Positions 47,757-57,522 are shown, numbered from the stretch's first letter. The stretch is DNA of 64,000 nucleotides from Pseudomonadota bacterium (GCA_021785515.1 JAJYEX010000002.1:22836-86835); one strand, 5' to 3'. Notes: generated from the sequence alone by a model not told the origin. Numbers and translations: made by a program.

Positions 47757-49319
47757 ATGCAAGATGACAGGCAACAGCTGGAAAAGCGCACGCAGAACCC
47801 GACCGCTGAATGCGCCGGCCTGGTCTTCGGAGAGCAGGCCGCGCCACAGGGCTGCAGCGCCGGGGGCAATGGACGAATGGGATGCGGTTCCGGTGCCGGG
47901 CGGGGAGACCTGCCCCCGGAAATCTGGGAAAAAATCAGGAATCACCCCTGCTACAGTGAAGCGGCACACCACCACTACGCGCGCATGCACGTGGCGGTCG
48001 CGCCGGCGTGCAACATCCAGTGCAACTACTGCAACCGGAAATACGATTGCGCCAATGAGTCGCGCCCCGGGGTAGTAAGCGAGCGCCTTACGCCTGAGCA
48101 GGCGGCAAAAAAAGCACTGGCCGTGGCCTGCGCCATCCCGCAGATGACGGTTCTCGGCATAGCTGGACCCGGCGACCCGCTTGCCAATCCGGAAAAGACG
48201 TTCAAGACCTTCGGGCTTGTGGCGCAGGCCGCGCCCGACATCAAGCTGTGTCTGTCCACAAACGGCCTGGCGCTACCGGAACATGTGAACAGAATCAAGG
48301 CTCTCAATGTCGATCACGTCACCATCACCGTTAACATGGTCGATCCTGAGGTCGGCGCGCAAATCTACCCGTGGGTGTTCTTCAGGCACAAGCGCTACAC
48401 CGGCCGGGATGCGGCCAGGATACTCTCGCAGCGCCAGCTGCAGGGTCTCGAGATGCTCGCCGAGCGCGGCATCCTGTGCAAGGTCAACTCGGTGATGATC
48501 CCGGGAATCAACGACGAGCACCTGGTCGAGGTGAATCGAGCAGTAAAGTCGCGTGGCGCGTTTCTGCACAACATCATGCCGCTTATCTCGGCGCCTGAGC
48601 ATGGCACGGTGTTCGGGCTGAACAATCAGCGCGGACCGACGGCGCGGGAGCTGAAGGCGTTGCAGGATCGCTGCGAAGGCGAAATGAACATGATGCGGCA
48701 CTGCCGCCAATGCCGTGCCGACGCTGTCGGACTTTTGGGTGAGGACCGATCAGCGGAGTTCACCACCGAAAAGGTGATGGCCGCCGAGGTGCGCTACGAC
48801 GTTTCGGCGCGCCGGACTTACCAGCAGGCGGTCGAAAGCGAGCGCATGGCGAAGGCCGCCGCAAAACAGGCCGAGTTGAGCACTTGCTCCGGAAAGTTCA
48901 GTGACATCGCTATCCAGGTGGCTGTCGCCACCAAGGGCGGCGGGCGGATCAACGAGCACTTCGGTCACGCCAAGGAGTTCCAGATTTACGAGATCGGAAC
49001 GGCCGGGGTCAAGTTCGTGGGGCACCGGCGCGTGGACCTCTACTGTCAGGGCGGGTACGGCGAGGAGGACGTACTACCCGTGATTGTACGCGCCCTCAAT
49101 GACTGCGTCGCGGTTTTTGTCGCCAAGATCGGGGGTTGTCCGCGCGATACGCTGCAGGCGGCGGGCATCGATCCGGTGGATCGCTATGCGCACGGTTTCA
49201 TCGAACAGTCGGCGATTTCCTACTTCAAGGACTACCTAGAAAAGCTCGAGCGTGGAGACATCGTTCACGTCCCGCGCGGGGATGGCGCAATCCGGCAGGG
49301 AGCCTATGTGGCGGCGTAA
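47757..49319 (+). CDS. nifB: FeMo-cofactor core synthase NifB
   Basis: The protein has 520 residues. Its radical SAM domain binds a 4Fe-4S cluster through CNIQCNYC (Cys-85, -89, -92). A C-terminal NifX-like domain (from about 395, [19 protein letters not shown]) is present, as in most proteobacterial NifB. It turns Fe-S clusters into the carbide-containing NifB-co. The start at 47757 is preceded by AGGAG. It leads the unit fdxN-hesB-like-nifZ and onward. Confidence 0.96.
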   Translation: MQDDRQQLEKRTQNPTAECAGLVFGEQAAPQGCSAGGNGRMGCGSGAGRGDLPPEIWEKIRNHPCYSEAAHHHYARMHVAVAPACNIQCNYCNRKYDCANESRPGVVSERLTPEQAAKKALAVACAIPQMTVLGIAGPGDPLANPEKTFKTFGLVAQAAPDIKLCLSTNGLALPEHVNRIKALNVDHVTITVNMVDPEVGAQIYPWVFFRHKRYTGRDAARILSQRQLQGLEMLAERGILCKVNSVMIPGINDEHLVEVNRAVKSRGAFLHNIMPLISAPEHGTVFGLNNQRGPTARELKALQDRCEGEMNMMRHCRQCRADAVGLLGEDRSAEFTTEKVMAAEVRYDVSARRTYQQAVESERMAKAAAKQAELSTCSGKFSDIAIQVAVATKGGGRINEHFGHAKEFQIYEIGTAGVKFVGHRRVDLYCQGGYGEEDVLPVIVRALNDCVAVFVAKIGGCPRDTLQAAGIDPVDRYAHGFIEQSAISYFKDYLEKLERGDIVHVPRGDGAIRQGAYVAA

Positions 49320-49398
49320 CGCAGCTGTGCCGAGTCCGGGGTTGCTGAGCATCGGGTTATACGTGCCCAGATTTTAAAAAAAACGTCAGGAGACAGAC

Positions 49399-49623
49399 AT
49401 GGCCTACAAGATCGTTGGTTCCCAGTGCACAGCCTGTGCGGCGTGTGAGCCGGAGTGCCCGAACAATGCAATCCGCGAGAAAGAAGGCACCTACCTCATC
49501 AAGTCCGAGAAATGCACCGAGTGCATCGGCTATTTCGACGATCCGCAGTGTGTGGCGGTATGTCCGGTGGACGATACCTGCGTAATCGATGCCGCATATC
49601 CACGCTACCAGGCGTCGGCCTAG
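49399..49623 (+). CDS. fdxN: 2x[4Fe-4S] ferredoxin, FdxN type
   Basis: The protein has 74 residues with two 4Fe-4S motifs: [12 protein letters not shown], then [23 protein letters not shown] with an insert in the second motif. Position straight after nifB is typical of FdxN, which may supply electrons to NifB or nitrogenase. A GGAGAC site precedes the ATG. Confidence 0.92.
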   Translation: MAYKIVGSQCTACAACEPECPNNAIREKEGTYLIKSEKCTECIGYFDDPQCVAVCPVDDTCVIDAAYPRYQASA

Positions 49624-49631
49624 GAGCAATC

Positions 49632-50000
49632 ATGACTATCGATATCAGCCACCTTGCCGAAGCCTTTATGCGCCGCATGATCCGCCTGGCAGCGCTTGAC
49701 GGAGGAGGGTTCCGGTTGTCGGTAAGTAGCGGTGGCTGCGCCGGACTGGATTCGAAATTCGGCGTCGAAGCGGCACCGCGTCCTGGTGACGTGGTACTTG
49801 AATACCGCGGTATCCGCATCTTTCTGTCTGCGGAGAGCCTGCCGCTGCTTGAGGGTGTGACTGTCGATTTTTCTGATACGCCGACCGCATCCGGTTTCGT
49901 GTTCCGTGATCCGAAAAGTGATCCGAAGAATAGTGCTTGCGCCTGTGGCAGTCCGGCGGTTGGCCGTATGGAATTTCACAACCTGATGCGCCGGCACTGA
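49632..50000 (+). CDS. HesB/IscA-like Fe-S assembly protein
   Basis: The protein has 122 residues of A-type carrier fold. Conserved cysteines lie in SSGGCAGLDSKFG and ACACGS, near the three-Cys pattern of IscA/HesB. Such proteins hand Fe or Fe-S clusters to target proteins. Within the nif unit it probably serves nitrogenase maturation. The 9-bp gap to fdxN suggests coupling. Confidence 0.88.
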   Translation: MTIDISHLAEAFMRRMIRLAALDGGGFRLSVSSGGCAGLDSKFGVEAAPRPGDVVLEYRGIRIFLSAESLPLLEGVTVDFSDTPTASGFVFRDPKSDPKNSACACGSPAVGRMEFHNLMRRH

Positions 50001-50018
50001 GAAAACGCCGACAACGCC

Positions 50019-50312
50019 ATGAACATGAATCGCGACAGGGAAGTGGTGGAGCTGGACGGGCCGCCGTGCTTTGAGTATGGCCAGAAGGTGCGGTCGCGGC
50101 GCACGGTGCGCAATGACGGCACGTTTTGCGGCAAGGACATCGGTGAAATCCTCGTACGCAAGGGAGAGACCGGCTACATTGTCAGCATCGGCACGTTTCT
50201 GCAGCAGTTTTATATCTATGGCGTGGATTTTTTCGAACGTGGTTATCGGGTAGGCATGAAGGGCCGGGAGATCGAGCCGGTCTCAGGGGTTCCGAACGCG
50301 AGCGAAACATGA
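50019..50312 (+). CDS. nifZ: Nitrogen fixation protein NifZ
   Basis: The protein has 97 residues. The signature FEYGQKVRSRRTVRNDGTF, then GEILVRKGETGYIVSIGTFLQQFYIYGVDFFERGYRVGMKGREIEP, is classic NifZ. It aids P-cluster formation in the MoFe protein. Its stop overlaps the next gene's ATG. Confidence 0.94.
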   Translation: MNMNRDREVVELDGPPCFEYGQKVRSRRTVRNDGTFCGKDIGEILVRKGETGYIVSIGTFLQQFYIYGVDFFERGYRVGMKGREIEPVSGVPNASET

Positions 50313-50549
50313 ACGCAGACCGCAAGGCGAAGTACCAGTGGGGGCAGCGCGTAGAGTCTGTCCCGGACCTGTACAACGACGGGTCCTGCCCGCAGTGGCC
50401 GCTACAGGAGCTGCGGGTGTGCGCCGGGGCACACGGCGAGATTGTGCGGGCCGGCCACACATGCCGAGAGTGGCGTGCCGGTATTTCTGGTCGAGTTTAC
50501 CGCAGACCGGGTGGCGGGCTGCCTGAAAGAGGAGATCACGCCGCTATGA
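50309..50549 (+). pseudogene. Second NifZ-like gene, disrupted by a frameshift
   Basis: From ATG at 50309 the frame encodes YQWGQRVESVPDLYNDGS and a GEIVRAGH segment like NifZ. At a CACACA tract (50456-50461) the frame is lost: the C-terminal part (SGVPVFLVEFTADRVAGCL and KEEITPL) continues in the +1 frame to TGA at 50547-50549. Restoring one CA unit, or removing one base, rejoins it. It may be a real pseudogene, a slippage-controlled gene, or a read error. Confidence 0.8.
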
Positions 50550-50562
50550 CCGGGAACGGGAA

Positions 50563-50925
50563 ATGAGTGCGATTGTCATGCTGCCGGCACGTTGCGCGGC
50601 GGGTGGACTGCATCCAAACGATGTCGAACGTAAGCGCATCGAGCGAACGCTGGGCCAGCGCAAGCGCTACCGCTACGTCCGGCCGCGGGTGCGAGCGGTG
50701 GCGGGCGGTTATCTCATTGACAGTCCTTGCTGTTCGCGCAATATCGACGCCGACGGTGAGGTGGTAGACATTGCGCTGCTGCTGTACGGCGGGGAGCCGC
50801 AAACCTGGGAACTGTACGCCAGGGATCACCGTGCCCAGAAATGGTGCTGGTACGCGAGCTACGTTCGGATCAGCGATCTGTTGGGGGATCTCAACGCCGA
50901 CAAGAAGCGGGTGTTTTGGAAATGA
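50563..50925 (+). CDS. DUF3024-family protein in the nif unit
   Basis: The protein has 120 residues. The DUF3024-like core is HPNDVERKRIERTLGQRKRYRYVRP followed by GYLIDSPCCSRNID and a WELYARDH segment. Several Cys (CC at about 57) could bind metal. No function is known. Position between the nifZ genes and nifT suggests a nitrogen-fixation role. Its stop overlaps the start of the nifS remnant (ATGA). Confidence 0.8.
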   Translation: MSAIVMLPARCAAGGLHPNDVERKRIERTLGQRKRYRYVRPRVRAVAGGYLIDSPCCSRNIDADGEVVDIALLLYGGEPQTWELYARDHRAQKWCWYASYVRISDLLGDLNADKKRVFWK

Positions 50926-51195
50926 ACGTGCTGACTGACACCGTGTATCTCGACATCAACGCGACTACATGGGTGGCCGAAGAATGCCATGGAAGCCATG
51001 GCGGCATGCCTATAGCGGGGTCCTGGAAATTCCTCGAGCACGCACCGTCCGGGCGACGAGTCGCGCCAGCGGCTAAATGCGGCGCGTACATCGATCCGGT
51101 TTTCGCCTGGCCGGTACAACACGGCACGGGACATTGAGCGGCTGCTTGCGGCCTTGCCCGGGATCGCAGGTGAGACGGCGGCGCAGGTTGCCTGA
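50922..51195 (+). pseudogene. Remnant of a cysteine desulfurase gene (nifS-like)
   Basis: From ATG 50922 the frame gives VYLDINATTWVAEE, the NifS N-terminus (VYLDNNATT). An extra base at 50985 shifts the frame, and a TAG follows at 51013. The shifted frame then gives GNSSSTH, like the GNPSS region, and jumps to the C-terminal signature SIRFSPGRYNTARDIERLLAALP ending at TGA 51193. Only about 270 of the usual 1,170 bp remain, so the central part with the PLP-Lys and catalytic Cys has been deleted. It cannot be active. Confidence 0.8.
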
Positions 51196-51227
51196 TCCGC
51201 ACAGATTTGTTGGAACGGAGAAATGCG

Positions 51228-51437
51228 ATGAAAGTAATGATACGCCGAAGCGCCGAAGGGGTGCTTTCAGCTTATGTTGCCAAGAAGGATCTGGAAGAAC
51301 CGATCGTTGCCATGGAACGGCCGGAGATGTGGGGCGGGCGGGTGACGCTTGCCAACGGCTGGGAACTGGAGTTGCCGTCGCCGGAACCCGGTACGGTTCT
51401 CCCGGTCACGGTCGAAGCGCGTCGTGTGAGCTCCTGA
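51228..51437 (+). CDS. nifT: NifT/FixU-family protein
   Basis: The protein has 69 residues. Motifs are MKVMIRRSAEGVLSAYVAKKDLEE and the later GRVTLANGWELELP, as in NifT. The function is not well known, although it is near-universal in proteobacterial nif clusters. The second ATG (51228) follows the family start, with GGAG upstream. Confidence 0.9.
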   Translation: MKVMIRRSAEGVLSAYVAKKDLEEPIVAMERPEMWGGRVTLANGWELELPSPEPGTVLPVTVEARRVSS

Positions 51438-51487
51438 CCGGCGTGCACGCCGGCGTTATCGAAGCAGCAAAAGGGAGGATCCTGCCC

Positions 51488-52348
51488 GTGCAGACCCTCG
51501 ATGATATCCGCGTGGCCCTGAACCGCGGTTGCGCTGTGCCCTATCTCGGCCCTGGTATGCTGGCGCTCGCGGCGCAGGCCGGACCAGGCGACCCGCCACC
51601 GGGCATGTCAGCCGAGGCCCTGGTCGGTCGGCTGACGACCAGGATAAGCGTGCCGCACAAGATCCGGAACAATCTCGGCGCCGCAACCCAGTTCATTGAA
51701 AACTTCAAGCACCGCAAAACCGTACGCGCGTTCATGACCGAGGCGTTCGGTGTGGAGCTGCGCCCGTCCACCGTCCATTATTGGCTTGCTTCACAGCCCT
51801 CGTTACCGCTTCTGATCCACGCCTGGTACGACGATCTGCCGCAACGCGCGCTGGCAGCGCGCGCCGACTGGGGTGTGGTTCAGGGCGTGAGCCAGGCCGA
51901 ACATGCGGGGGCCTGGGTGCAGTATTTCAGCGCTTCGGGGGTACCGGTGCAACCGGACATGGCCGAAACATGGCCGTCACTGCTTTACCAGCCGATTGGC
52001 TCGGTATCGCCGGCTGCCAATTTTCTGGTGTCGGATTCGGACTTTGTGGAAGTGCTCACCGAGATTGATATCCAGACACCGATTCCTCCGGCAGTGCAGG
52101 AGCGCCGTGCCGGTCGGTCGTTTCTGTTTCTCGGCTGTCGCTTTGCCAGCCAGATCGAGCGCAGCTTCGCCCGCCAGATCATGAAGCGCTCTTCGGACCG
52201 TCACTGGGCGGTGCTGCCCGAGACCCCCACACGCAACGAGGAGCGCTTTCTTGCAGAGCAGAACATAGAGCGGATTCCATTGCCGATCGCAGTCTTTATG
52301 TCGCTGCTGGATGGCCTCGCTGTTGCGAGCGCTGCCATCGCACCCTGA
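51488..52348 (+). CDS. SIR2-like domain protein, nif-linked
   Basis: The protein has 286 residues. A Rossmann-like N-terminus (GCAVPYLGPGMLALA) and a middle segment (LPLLIHAWYDDL) resemble the SIR2-like NAD-binding fold, and the FLFLGCRFASQIERSF segment supports it. Residues needed for sirtuin deacylation (the HG active site) are not evident. GTG at 51488 has GGGAGG upstream. It is the last gene of the nifB unit and converges with draG. It may act on NAD or sense it. Function unknown. Confidence 0.7.
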   Translation: MQTLDDIRVALNRGCAVPYLGPGMLALAAQAGPGDPPPGMSAEALVGRLTTRISVPHKIRNNLGAATQFIENFKHRKTVRAFMTEAFGVELRPSTVHYWLASQPSLPLLIHAWYDDLPQRALAARADWGVVQGVSQAEHAGAWVQYFSASGVPVQPDMAETWPSLLYQPIGSVSPAANFLVSDSDFVEVLTEIDIQTPIPPAVQERRAGRSFLFLGCRFASQIERSFARQIMKRSSDRHWAVLPETPTRNEERFLAEQNIERIPLPIAVFMSLLDGLAVASAAIAP

Positions 52349-52459
52349 TGGCGTGGGCTATGGGGCGGCGCAGGATCGGCGGAACCGGCCTCCAGCGATA
52401 GGCGGGCATCTGACGGGCGGTGTTCGCGCCTTCGGGTTTTTCATGGGAGCTGCCAAAAC

Positions 52460-53368
52460 TCATGTTGGGAGTTTTCCGGTGTCAGTGAAGGCTGAAGACA
52501 GCGCGAGCAGGGCTTCTGTCTGGGCTTCAATGGTTTCCCGGATTTCGGGATCGAGTGCCTTGAGCCAGCGCTCGGGGATGTCGTCCGCCCCGTATGCGGC
52601 ACCGGCGAGCATGCCTGCCAGTGCGCCGTTGGTGTCGGCGTCCTCACCGCAATTGACCACCGCGGTGAGGCAGCTCTCGAATCCGTCGCTGCGGAAAAAG
52701 TGATGCAATACCGTCTGAACGGTGTCCACGATGTAGCCGGAGGCGCGACCCGGGTAGGGGTCGAAGCGGAACAGAGGAAACCGGGTGACGAGCCGGTTGG
52801 CCTCGACGCGGCACGCCTTCAGGCCGCCGCCGCCGAGCAGCCGGCGCGTCATGGTTCCGAGCGCCAGTGTCGCGGCGTCAGATAGTGGATGGTTGTGGGT
52901 GAGATGACATTGTGCGATGGTCCAGCGCTCGTAGGCCTGGTCCTCACCCAAAGTGGCAAGCGTTACCGGAAGATTGCGCATGCACGCGCCGTTGCCGGCA
53001 TCCCCTTCGTTCGACGGGGCTTCAAGGCTGCCATCCAGCATGTAGCGCCGGATTCCACGACGGCAGATGTTGCCGACGTCTACCGGCTTGCCGCGCAGCC
53101 AGACCACGAACGCCCTGGCGGCGGCTTGCGGGTCCCAGTCACCCTCATTGACAATCGCTGCGCCTAAAGCCAACGCCATTTCAGTATCATCGGTTATCTG
53201 GCCTGGCTTCAGGCGCAGCCAGCCGCCGCCGCGCATGCGTCGGTGAATGCCATAGGCGGCCTCGATTTCGCGCGGCGTCATGAACTCGACGGTCGCACCC
53301 AGTGCATCGCCGACGGCAAAGCCGAGATATGCCCCTACAGCCCGGCGCCGGATCTGGTTTTGGTCCAT
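52460..53368 (-). CDS. draG: ADP-ribosyl-dinitrogen reductase hydrolase DraG
   Basis: The protein has 302 residues of the ADP-ribosylglycohydrolase fold. The N-terminal GFAVGDALGATVEF, the manganese motif TDDTEM (59-64) and the late GEDADTNGALAGMLAG metal motif are present. It removes ADP-ribose from the NifH Arg, reactivating nitrogenase. It lies directly downstream of draT. Confidence 0.95.
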   Translation of the reverse strand: MDQNQIRRRAVGAYLGFAVGDALGATVEFMTPREIEAAYGIHRRMRGGGWLRLKPGQITDDTEMALALGAAIVNEGDWDPQAAARAFVVWLRGKPVDVGNICRRGIRRYMLDGSLEAPSNEGDAGNGACMRNLPVTLATLGEDQAYERWTIAQCHLTHNHPLSDAATLALGTMTRRLLGGGGLKACRVEANRLVTRFPLFRFDPYPGRASGYIVDTVQTVLHHFFRSDGFESCLTAVVNCGEDADTNGALAGMLAGAAYGADDIPERWLKALDPEIRETIEAQTEALLALSSAFTDTGKLPT

Positions 53369-53372
53369 GCCG

Positions 53373-54161
53373 TTACAGGTGTCCCAGGTCCACGCGATAG
53401 TCGCCCCCGATAACGAGGTACTCGTCCTCGCCGGTCAGCGGGTGGGTTGGCAGCAGGTCACGGAAAAAGAGGATTTTCGCTGCGGGCACGTCGACCTCAA
53501 GTATCATCGTGCCAAAGGTGTCGGCGATGGCGCGGTCGGCGGAAAACGAGGTCAGGCTGTTCAATCGCACGATGGCACTATGACGGCCGGGACGTTCCAG
53601 GACCTCGTGCTCCGCGAAGTCGTTGACGCCACGGTAGAGCGTGACGTGGTGGCGACCGCCACGGCGTGCCAGCGACCACTGACAGAATTCATACAACAGA
53701 TCAAGCTGAAGGTTGATGGTGTTGTTGTGAAAGCGGCTCGACATCTTTTCCTCTACATAGGTGATCCAGGCCGGTGAGCCCACGCGCCGTATGGGGCTCT
53801 TGTGAAAGCCGGGCAGCAGTCCGAAGCGGCTTTCCACCCAGCCTTTTATGACAGCACCGGACTGGCCGTTCGCGTCGTAGCCCCAGCCCTCGAGCAGCTG
53901 GCGATAACTCGCTCGAAATCGGCGCCGGCCGTGTGCAGTCGCCGCTTCAGCGCCGAAGAGGGCGTGCATGTACTTCTCGAATGCCTCGGCCGCCTGGGCG
54001 GGGTCAACCGCCAGCGCCAGCATCTCGAACAGCGCCGAATTGGTTTCACGGGTACCGGCTATGTGCAGCGCGATGGGGCGGTCATTGAATGCCTGACTGG
54101 CCAGAAGCCCCGTTGGAACGCCGACCAGGTTGGTCGAGTGGCCGGGCCAGTCGCCGTTCAT
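53373..54161 (-). CDS. draT: NAD+-dinitrogen-reductase ADP-ribosyltransferase DraT
   Basis: The protein has 262 residues with the R-S-E triad of Arg-specific ADP-ribosyltransferases: Arg-177 in LYRG, SFS at 205-207 and ExE at 245-247 in EDEYLV. It transfers ADP-ribose from NAD to the Arg of GCAGRG in NifH, shutting off nitrogenase under ammonium or dark conditions. It is followed by draG after 4 bp. Confidence 0.95.
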   Translation of the reverse strand: MNGDWPGHSTNLVGVPTGLLASQAFNDRPIALHIAGTRETNSALFEMLALAVDPAQAAEAFEKYMHALFGAEAATAHGRRRFRASYRQLLEGWGYDANGQSGAVIKGWVESRFGLLPGFHKSPIRRVGSPAWITYVEEKMSSRFHNNTINLQLDLLYEFCQWSLARRGGRHHVTLYRGVNDFAEHEVLERPGRHSAIVRLNSLTSFSADRAIADTFGTMILEVDVPAAKILFFRDLLPTHPLTGEDEYLVIGGDYRVDLGHL

Positions 54162-54203
54162 TCCCTGTCCTAAAGGAAATCGAAGAAGCCGGAGGCAGGT
54201 CGG

Positions 54204-54629
54204 CTAGACTGCCATAACCGGAATGGTCACCACCGTCCGGCGGCCCAGAATCCGGTCCACCTTGCGGCGCACGGACTCCACAGCCAGCGGTTTGACGAGC
54301 AGGCCGCTCGCGCCTGCCTGCAGGCACGGCTGCGCCAGGCAGTCGTCAAATGCATCCGCGACAAGGATTATTTTTGCTTGCGGGTTGGAACCTGTGAGGA
54401 TGTCCAGCACCACCATGCCATGCGTGTGCACCACCGGGAGGCCTAGCAGGATCAGGTCCGGACGGCCCTGCGCCCCTTGGGCCAACAACTGCTCGACATC
54501 GGACAGTTCATGGGTTTCGTAGTGGTCCTGCAACATGAAGGCGAGTGCTGCGGGCGTGATCTCGTCGCTGTCCAGCACAAAAACCAGTTTACTTTCCGTC
54601 GCCCGTGTCGTGTCGATGCCGATCTGCAT
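54204..54629 (-). CDS. Receiver-domain protein without phospho-acceptor Asp
   Basis: The protein has 141 residues with a CheY-like receiver fold. Acidic residues near Asp-20/22 and Lys-113 of LVKPL are present, but the phospho-acceptor position in DLILLGLP is Gly-63. It therefore cannot be phosphorylated in the normal way and may bind a partner or ligand. There is no output domain. It heads a unit with draT and draG, behind a sigma-54-like promoter, and is divergent from nifH. A link to the DraT/DraG switch is inferred from position. Confidence 0.8.
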   Translation of the reverse strand: MQIGIDTTRATESKLVFVLDSDEITPAALAFMLQDHYETHELSDVEQLLAQGAQGRPDLILLGLPVVHTHGMVVLDILTGSNPQAKIILVADAFDDCLAQPCLQAGASGLLVKPLAVESVRRKVDRILGRRTVVTIPVMAV

Positions 54630-54663
54630 GTTGCCCCCGCTTTAGCGATTTCGGTCTAAGCAA

Positions 54664-54679
54664 AGCAATTTCCGTTCCG
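54664..54679 (-). promoter_or_regulatory. Sigma-54-like promoter of the receiver-draT-draG unit
   Basis: The minus-strand sequence CGGAACGGAAATTGCT has GG and GC 10 bases apart and matches the consensus except in two bases of the -24 block. It lies about 35 bp upstream of the receiver gene's ATG. Confidence 0.6.
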
Positions 54680-54755
54680 TCACGCGGTGTCTTTGCAATC
54701 CGCCGCGAATGCCCGCCCTGACGTGGCAGCGCCTGCCGGACAGGGCAACAAACAG

Positions 54756-54771
54756 TGTTTCATTCGAGACA
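54756..54771. promoter_or_regulatory. NifA UAS, distal to nifH
   Basis: TGT TTCATTCGAG ACA is an exact TGT-N10-ACA match. It lies about 97 bp upstream of the nifH -24 element and about 78 bp from the receiver-unit -24 element, so it could serve both. Confidence 0.85.
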
Positions 54772-54785
54772 GCGATCGGACGAGA

Positions 54786-54801
54786 TGTCCGGTTTGAGAC
54801 A
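54786..54801. promoter_or_regulatory. NifA UAS, proximal to nifH
   Basis: TGT CCGGTTTGAG ACA is an exact TGT-N10-ACA match. The two UAS are 30 bp apart, about three helical turns, so NifA dimers on them would face the same side of the DNA. Confidence 0.85.
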
Positions 54802-54867
54802 AGTCCGACACTGCATGCCGGGCGCCGTTTTCCGCGAAATCCGGGCGTTTGCGCCGTTTTTCCGTAA

Positions 54868-54883
54868 TGGCACGGCAGTTGCT
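54868..54883 (+). promoter_or_regulatory. Sigma-54 promoter of nifHDK
   Basis: TGGCACGGCAGTTGCT is a perfect consensus match. It gives a transcript start near 54895, about 75 bp before the nifH ATG. Confidence 0.95.
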
Positions 54884-54924
54884 TTACCGGTGCATTGACG
54901 ACTGCTGCGTGGGGCCCGCAATAG

Positions 54925-55857
<933 letters not shown>

Positions 55858-55966
55858 CAGAATGGCCGGGCGAACGGCGGCGGTCATGCATAGCGTAAAC
55901 CTGACGCCGAATCAAACACTCTGTGTTCCGCCCCGCAGCAACTGACGATATTTACTGGAGACAACC

Positions 55967-57415
55967 ATGAGCCTTACGGCAGAGGAAGTGAAGGCCCGCA
56001 ACAAGGACCTGATCGACGAGGTCCTAAAGGCCTATCCCGAAAAGACCGCCAAGAAGCGCACCAAGCATCTGGGTACCTTCGACGAGGGCAATCCGGATTG
56101 CGGCGTCAAGTCCAATATCAAGTCCATTCCGGGAGTGATGACCATCCGCGGTTGCGCCTACGCCGGTTCCAAAGGCGTGGTATGGGGGCCGATAAAGGAT
56201 ATGGTGCACATCAGCCACGGCCCGGTTGGTTGCGGGCAGTATTCCTGGGGATCGCGCCGCAACTACTACGTCGGAACGACCGGTGTAGACAGCTTCGTAA
56301 CCATGCAGTTTACGTCCGATTTCCAGGAAAAGGATATTGTGTTCGGCGGTGACAAGAAGCTCTCCAAGATCATCGATGAAATTCAGGTGCTGTTTCCGCT
56401 CAACAAGGGCATCAGCATCCAGTCTGAATGTCCCATCGGTCTGATCGGGGACGACATTGAGGCGGTGTCCAAAGTCAAAGGCAAGGAGTACGGAAAGACC
56501 ATCGTGCCGGTGCGCTGCGAGGGCTTCCGCGGCGTCTCCCAGTCCCTTGGCCATCACATTGCCAACGACGCCATCCGGGATTGGGTATTCGACAAGGCGC
56601 CGACGCAGACCCAGACGTTTCAGTCCACGCCGTATGACGTGGCAATCATCGGCGATTACAACATCGGTGGCGACGCCTGGTCCTCGCGCATTCTGCTGGA
56701 AGAAATGGGGCTGCGAGTGATCGCGCAGTGGTCCGGAGATGGGTCGCTTGCAGAACTTGAGGCAACGCCGAAAGCCAAGCTCAATGTGCTGCACTGCTAC
56801 CGATCCATGAATTACATTTCCCGCCACATGGAGGAAAAGTACGGAATTCCATGGGTCGAGTACAACTTCTTCGGTCCGACCAAGATTGAAGACAGTCTGC
56901 GCAGAATCGCAGGTCACTTTGACGACCGCATCAAGGACGGTGCCGAGCGCGTCATCGCCAAGTACCGGCCGCTGATGGACGCGGTGATCGCCAAGTACAA
57001 GCCACGCCTGCAGGGCAGAAAGGTGATGCTGTTTGTCGGAGGCCTGCGGCCGCGCCACGTCATCGGTGCTTACGAGGATCTCGGCATGGAGGTGGTCGGC
57101 ACCGGTTACGAGTTTGGACACAACGACGACTATCAGCGCACCACGCACTATGTCAAGGACGGCACGCTGATCTACGACGACGTCACCGGATACGAATTTG
57201 AGAGATTTGTGGAGAAGGTTCAGCCCGATCTGGTGGGTTCCGGGATCAAGGAGAAGTATGTGTTCCAGAAGATGGGTGTGCCATTTCGCCAGATGCATTC
57301 CTGGGACTATTCAGGCCCGTATCATGGTTATGACGGTTTTGCGATCTTTGCGCGCGACATGGACATGGCGATCAACGCGCCCGTGTGGGGCCTGACGAAG
57401 GCGCCGTGGAAATAG
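55967..57415 (+). CDS. nifD: Nitrogenase MoFe protein alpha chain NifD
   Basis: The protein has 482 residues. P-cluster ligands Cys-63, Cys-89 and Cys-155, FeMo-cofactor ligands Cys-277 (LHCYRSMNY) and His-444 (MHSWDY), and substrate-path His-196 are present. The Cys/His set and sequence identify the molybdenum type, not V- or Fe-only. It lies 109 bp after nifH. Confidence 0.99.
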   Translation: MSLTAEEVKARNKDLIDEVLKAYPEKTAKKRTKHLGTFDEGNPDCGVKSNIKSIPGVMTIRGCAYAGSKGVVWGPIKDMVHISHGPVGCGQYSWGSRRNYYVGTTGVDSFVTMQFTSDFQEKDIVFGGDKKLSKIIDEIQVLFPLNKGISIQSECPIGLIGDDIEAVSKVKGKEYGKTIVPVRCEGFRGVSQSLGHHIANDAIRDWVFDKAPTQTQTFQSTPYDVAIIGDYNIGGDAWSSRILLEEMGLRVIAQWSGDGSLAELEATPKAKLNVLHCYRSMNYISRHMEEKYGIPWVEYNFFGPTKIEDSLRRIAGHFDDRIKDGAERVIAKYRPLMDAVIAKYKPRLQGRKVMLFVGGLRPRHVIGAYEDLGMEVVGTGYEFGHNDDYQRTTHYVKDGTLIYDDVTGYEFERFVEKVQPDLVGSGIKEKYVFQKMGVPFRQMHSWDYSGPYHGYDGFAIFARDMDMAINAPVWGLTKAPWK

Positions 57416-57522
57416 CATGTGCAAGGTGGGTGGGGCGCGCAGCGCCCTGAGCCGAAGAACCACAGCAGCGGTCCGGACTTGATGTGCCGCCGGCCCGCTC
57501 CCAAGACAGTAGAGACAGTGCC

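Noticed and set aside
51443-51487. Earlier GTG start for the SIR2-like protein
   Set aside because: The GTG at 51443 has no ribosome site, while the GTG at 51488 has GGGAGG upstream.
54204-54629. NifL or a full response regulator
   Set aside because: There is no PAS domain, no kinase-like domain and no DNA-binding output, only a single receiver fold.
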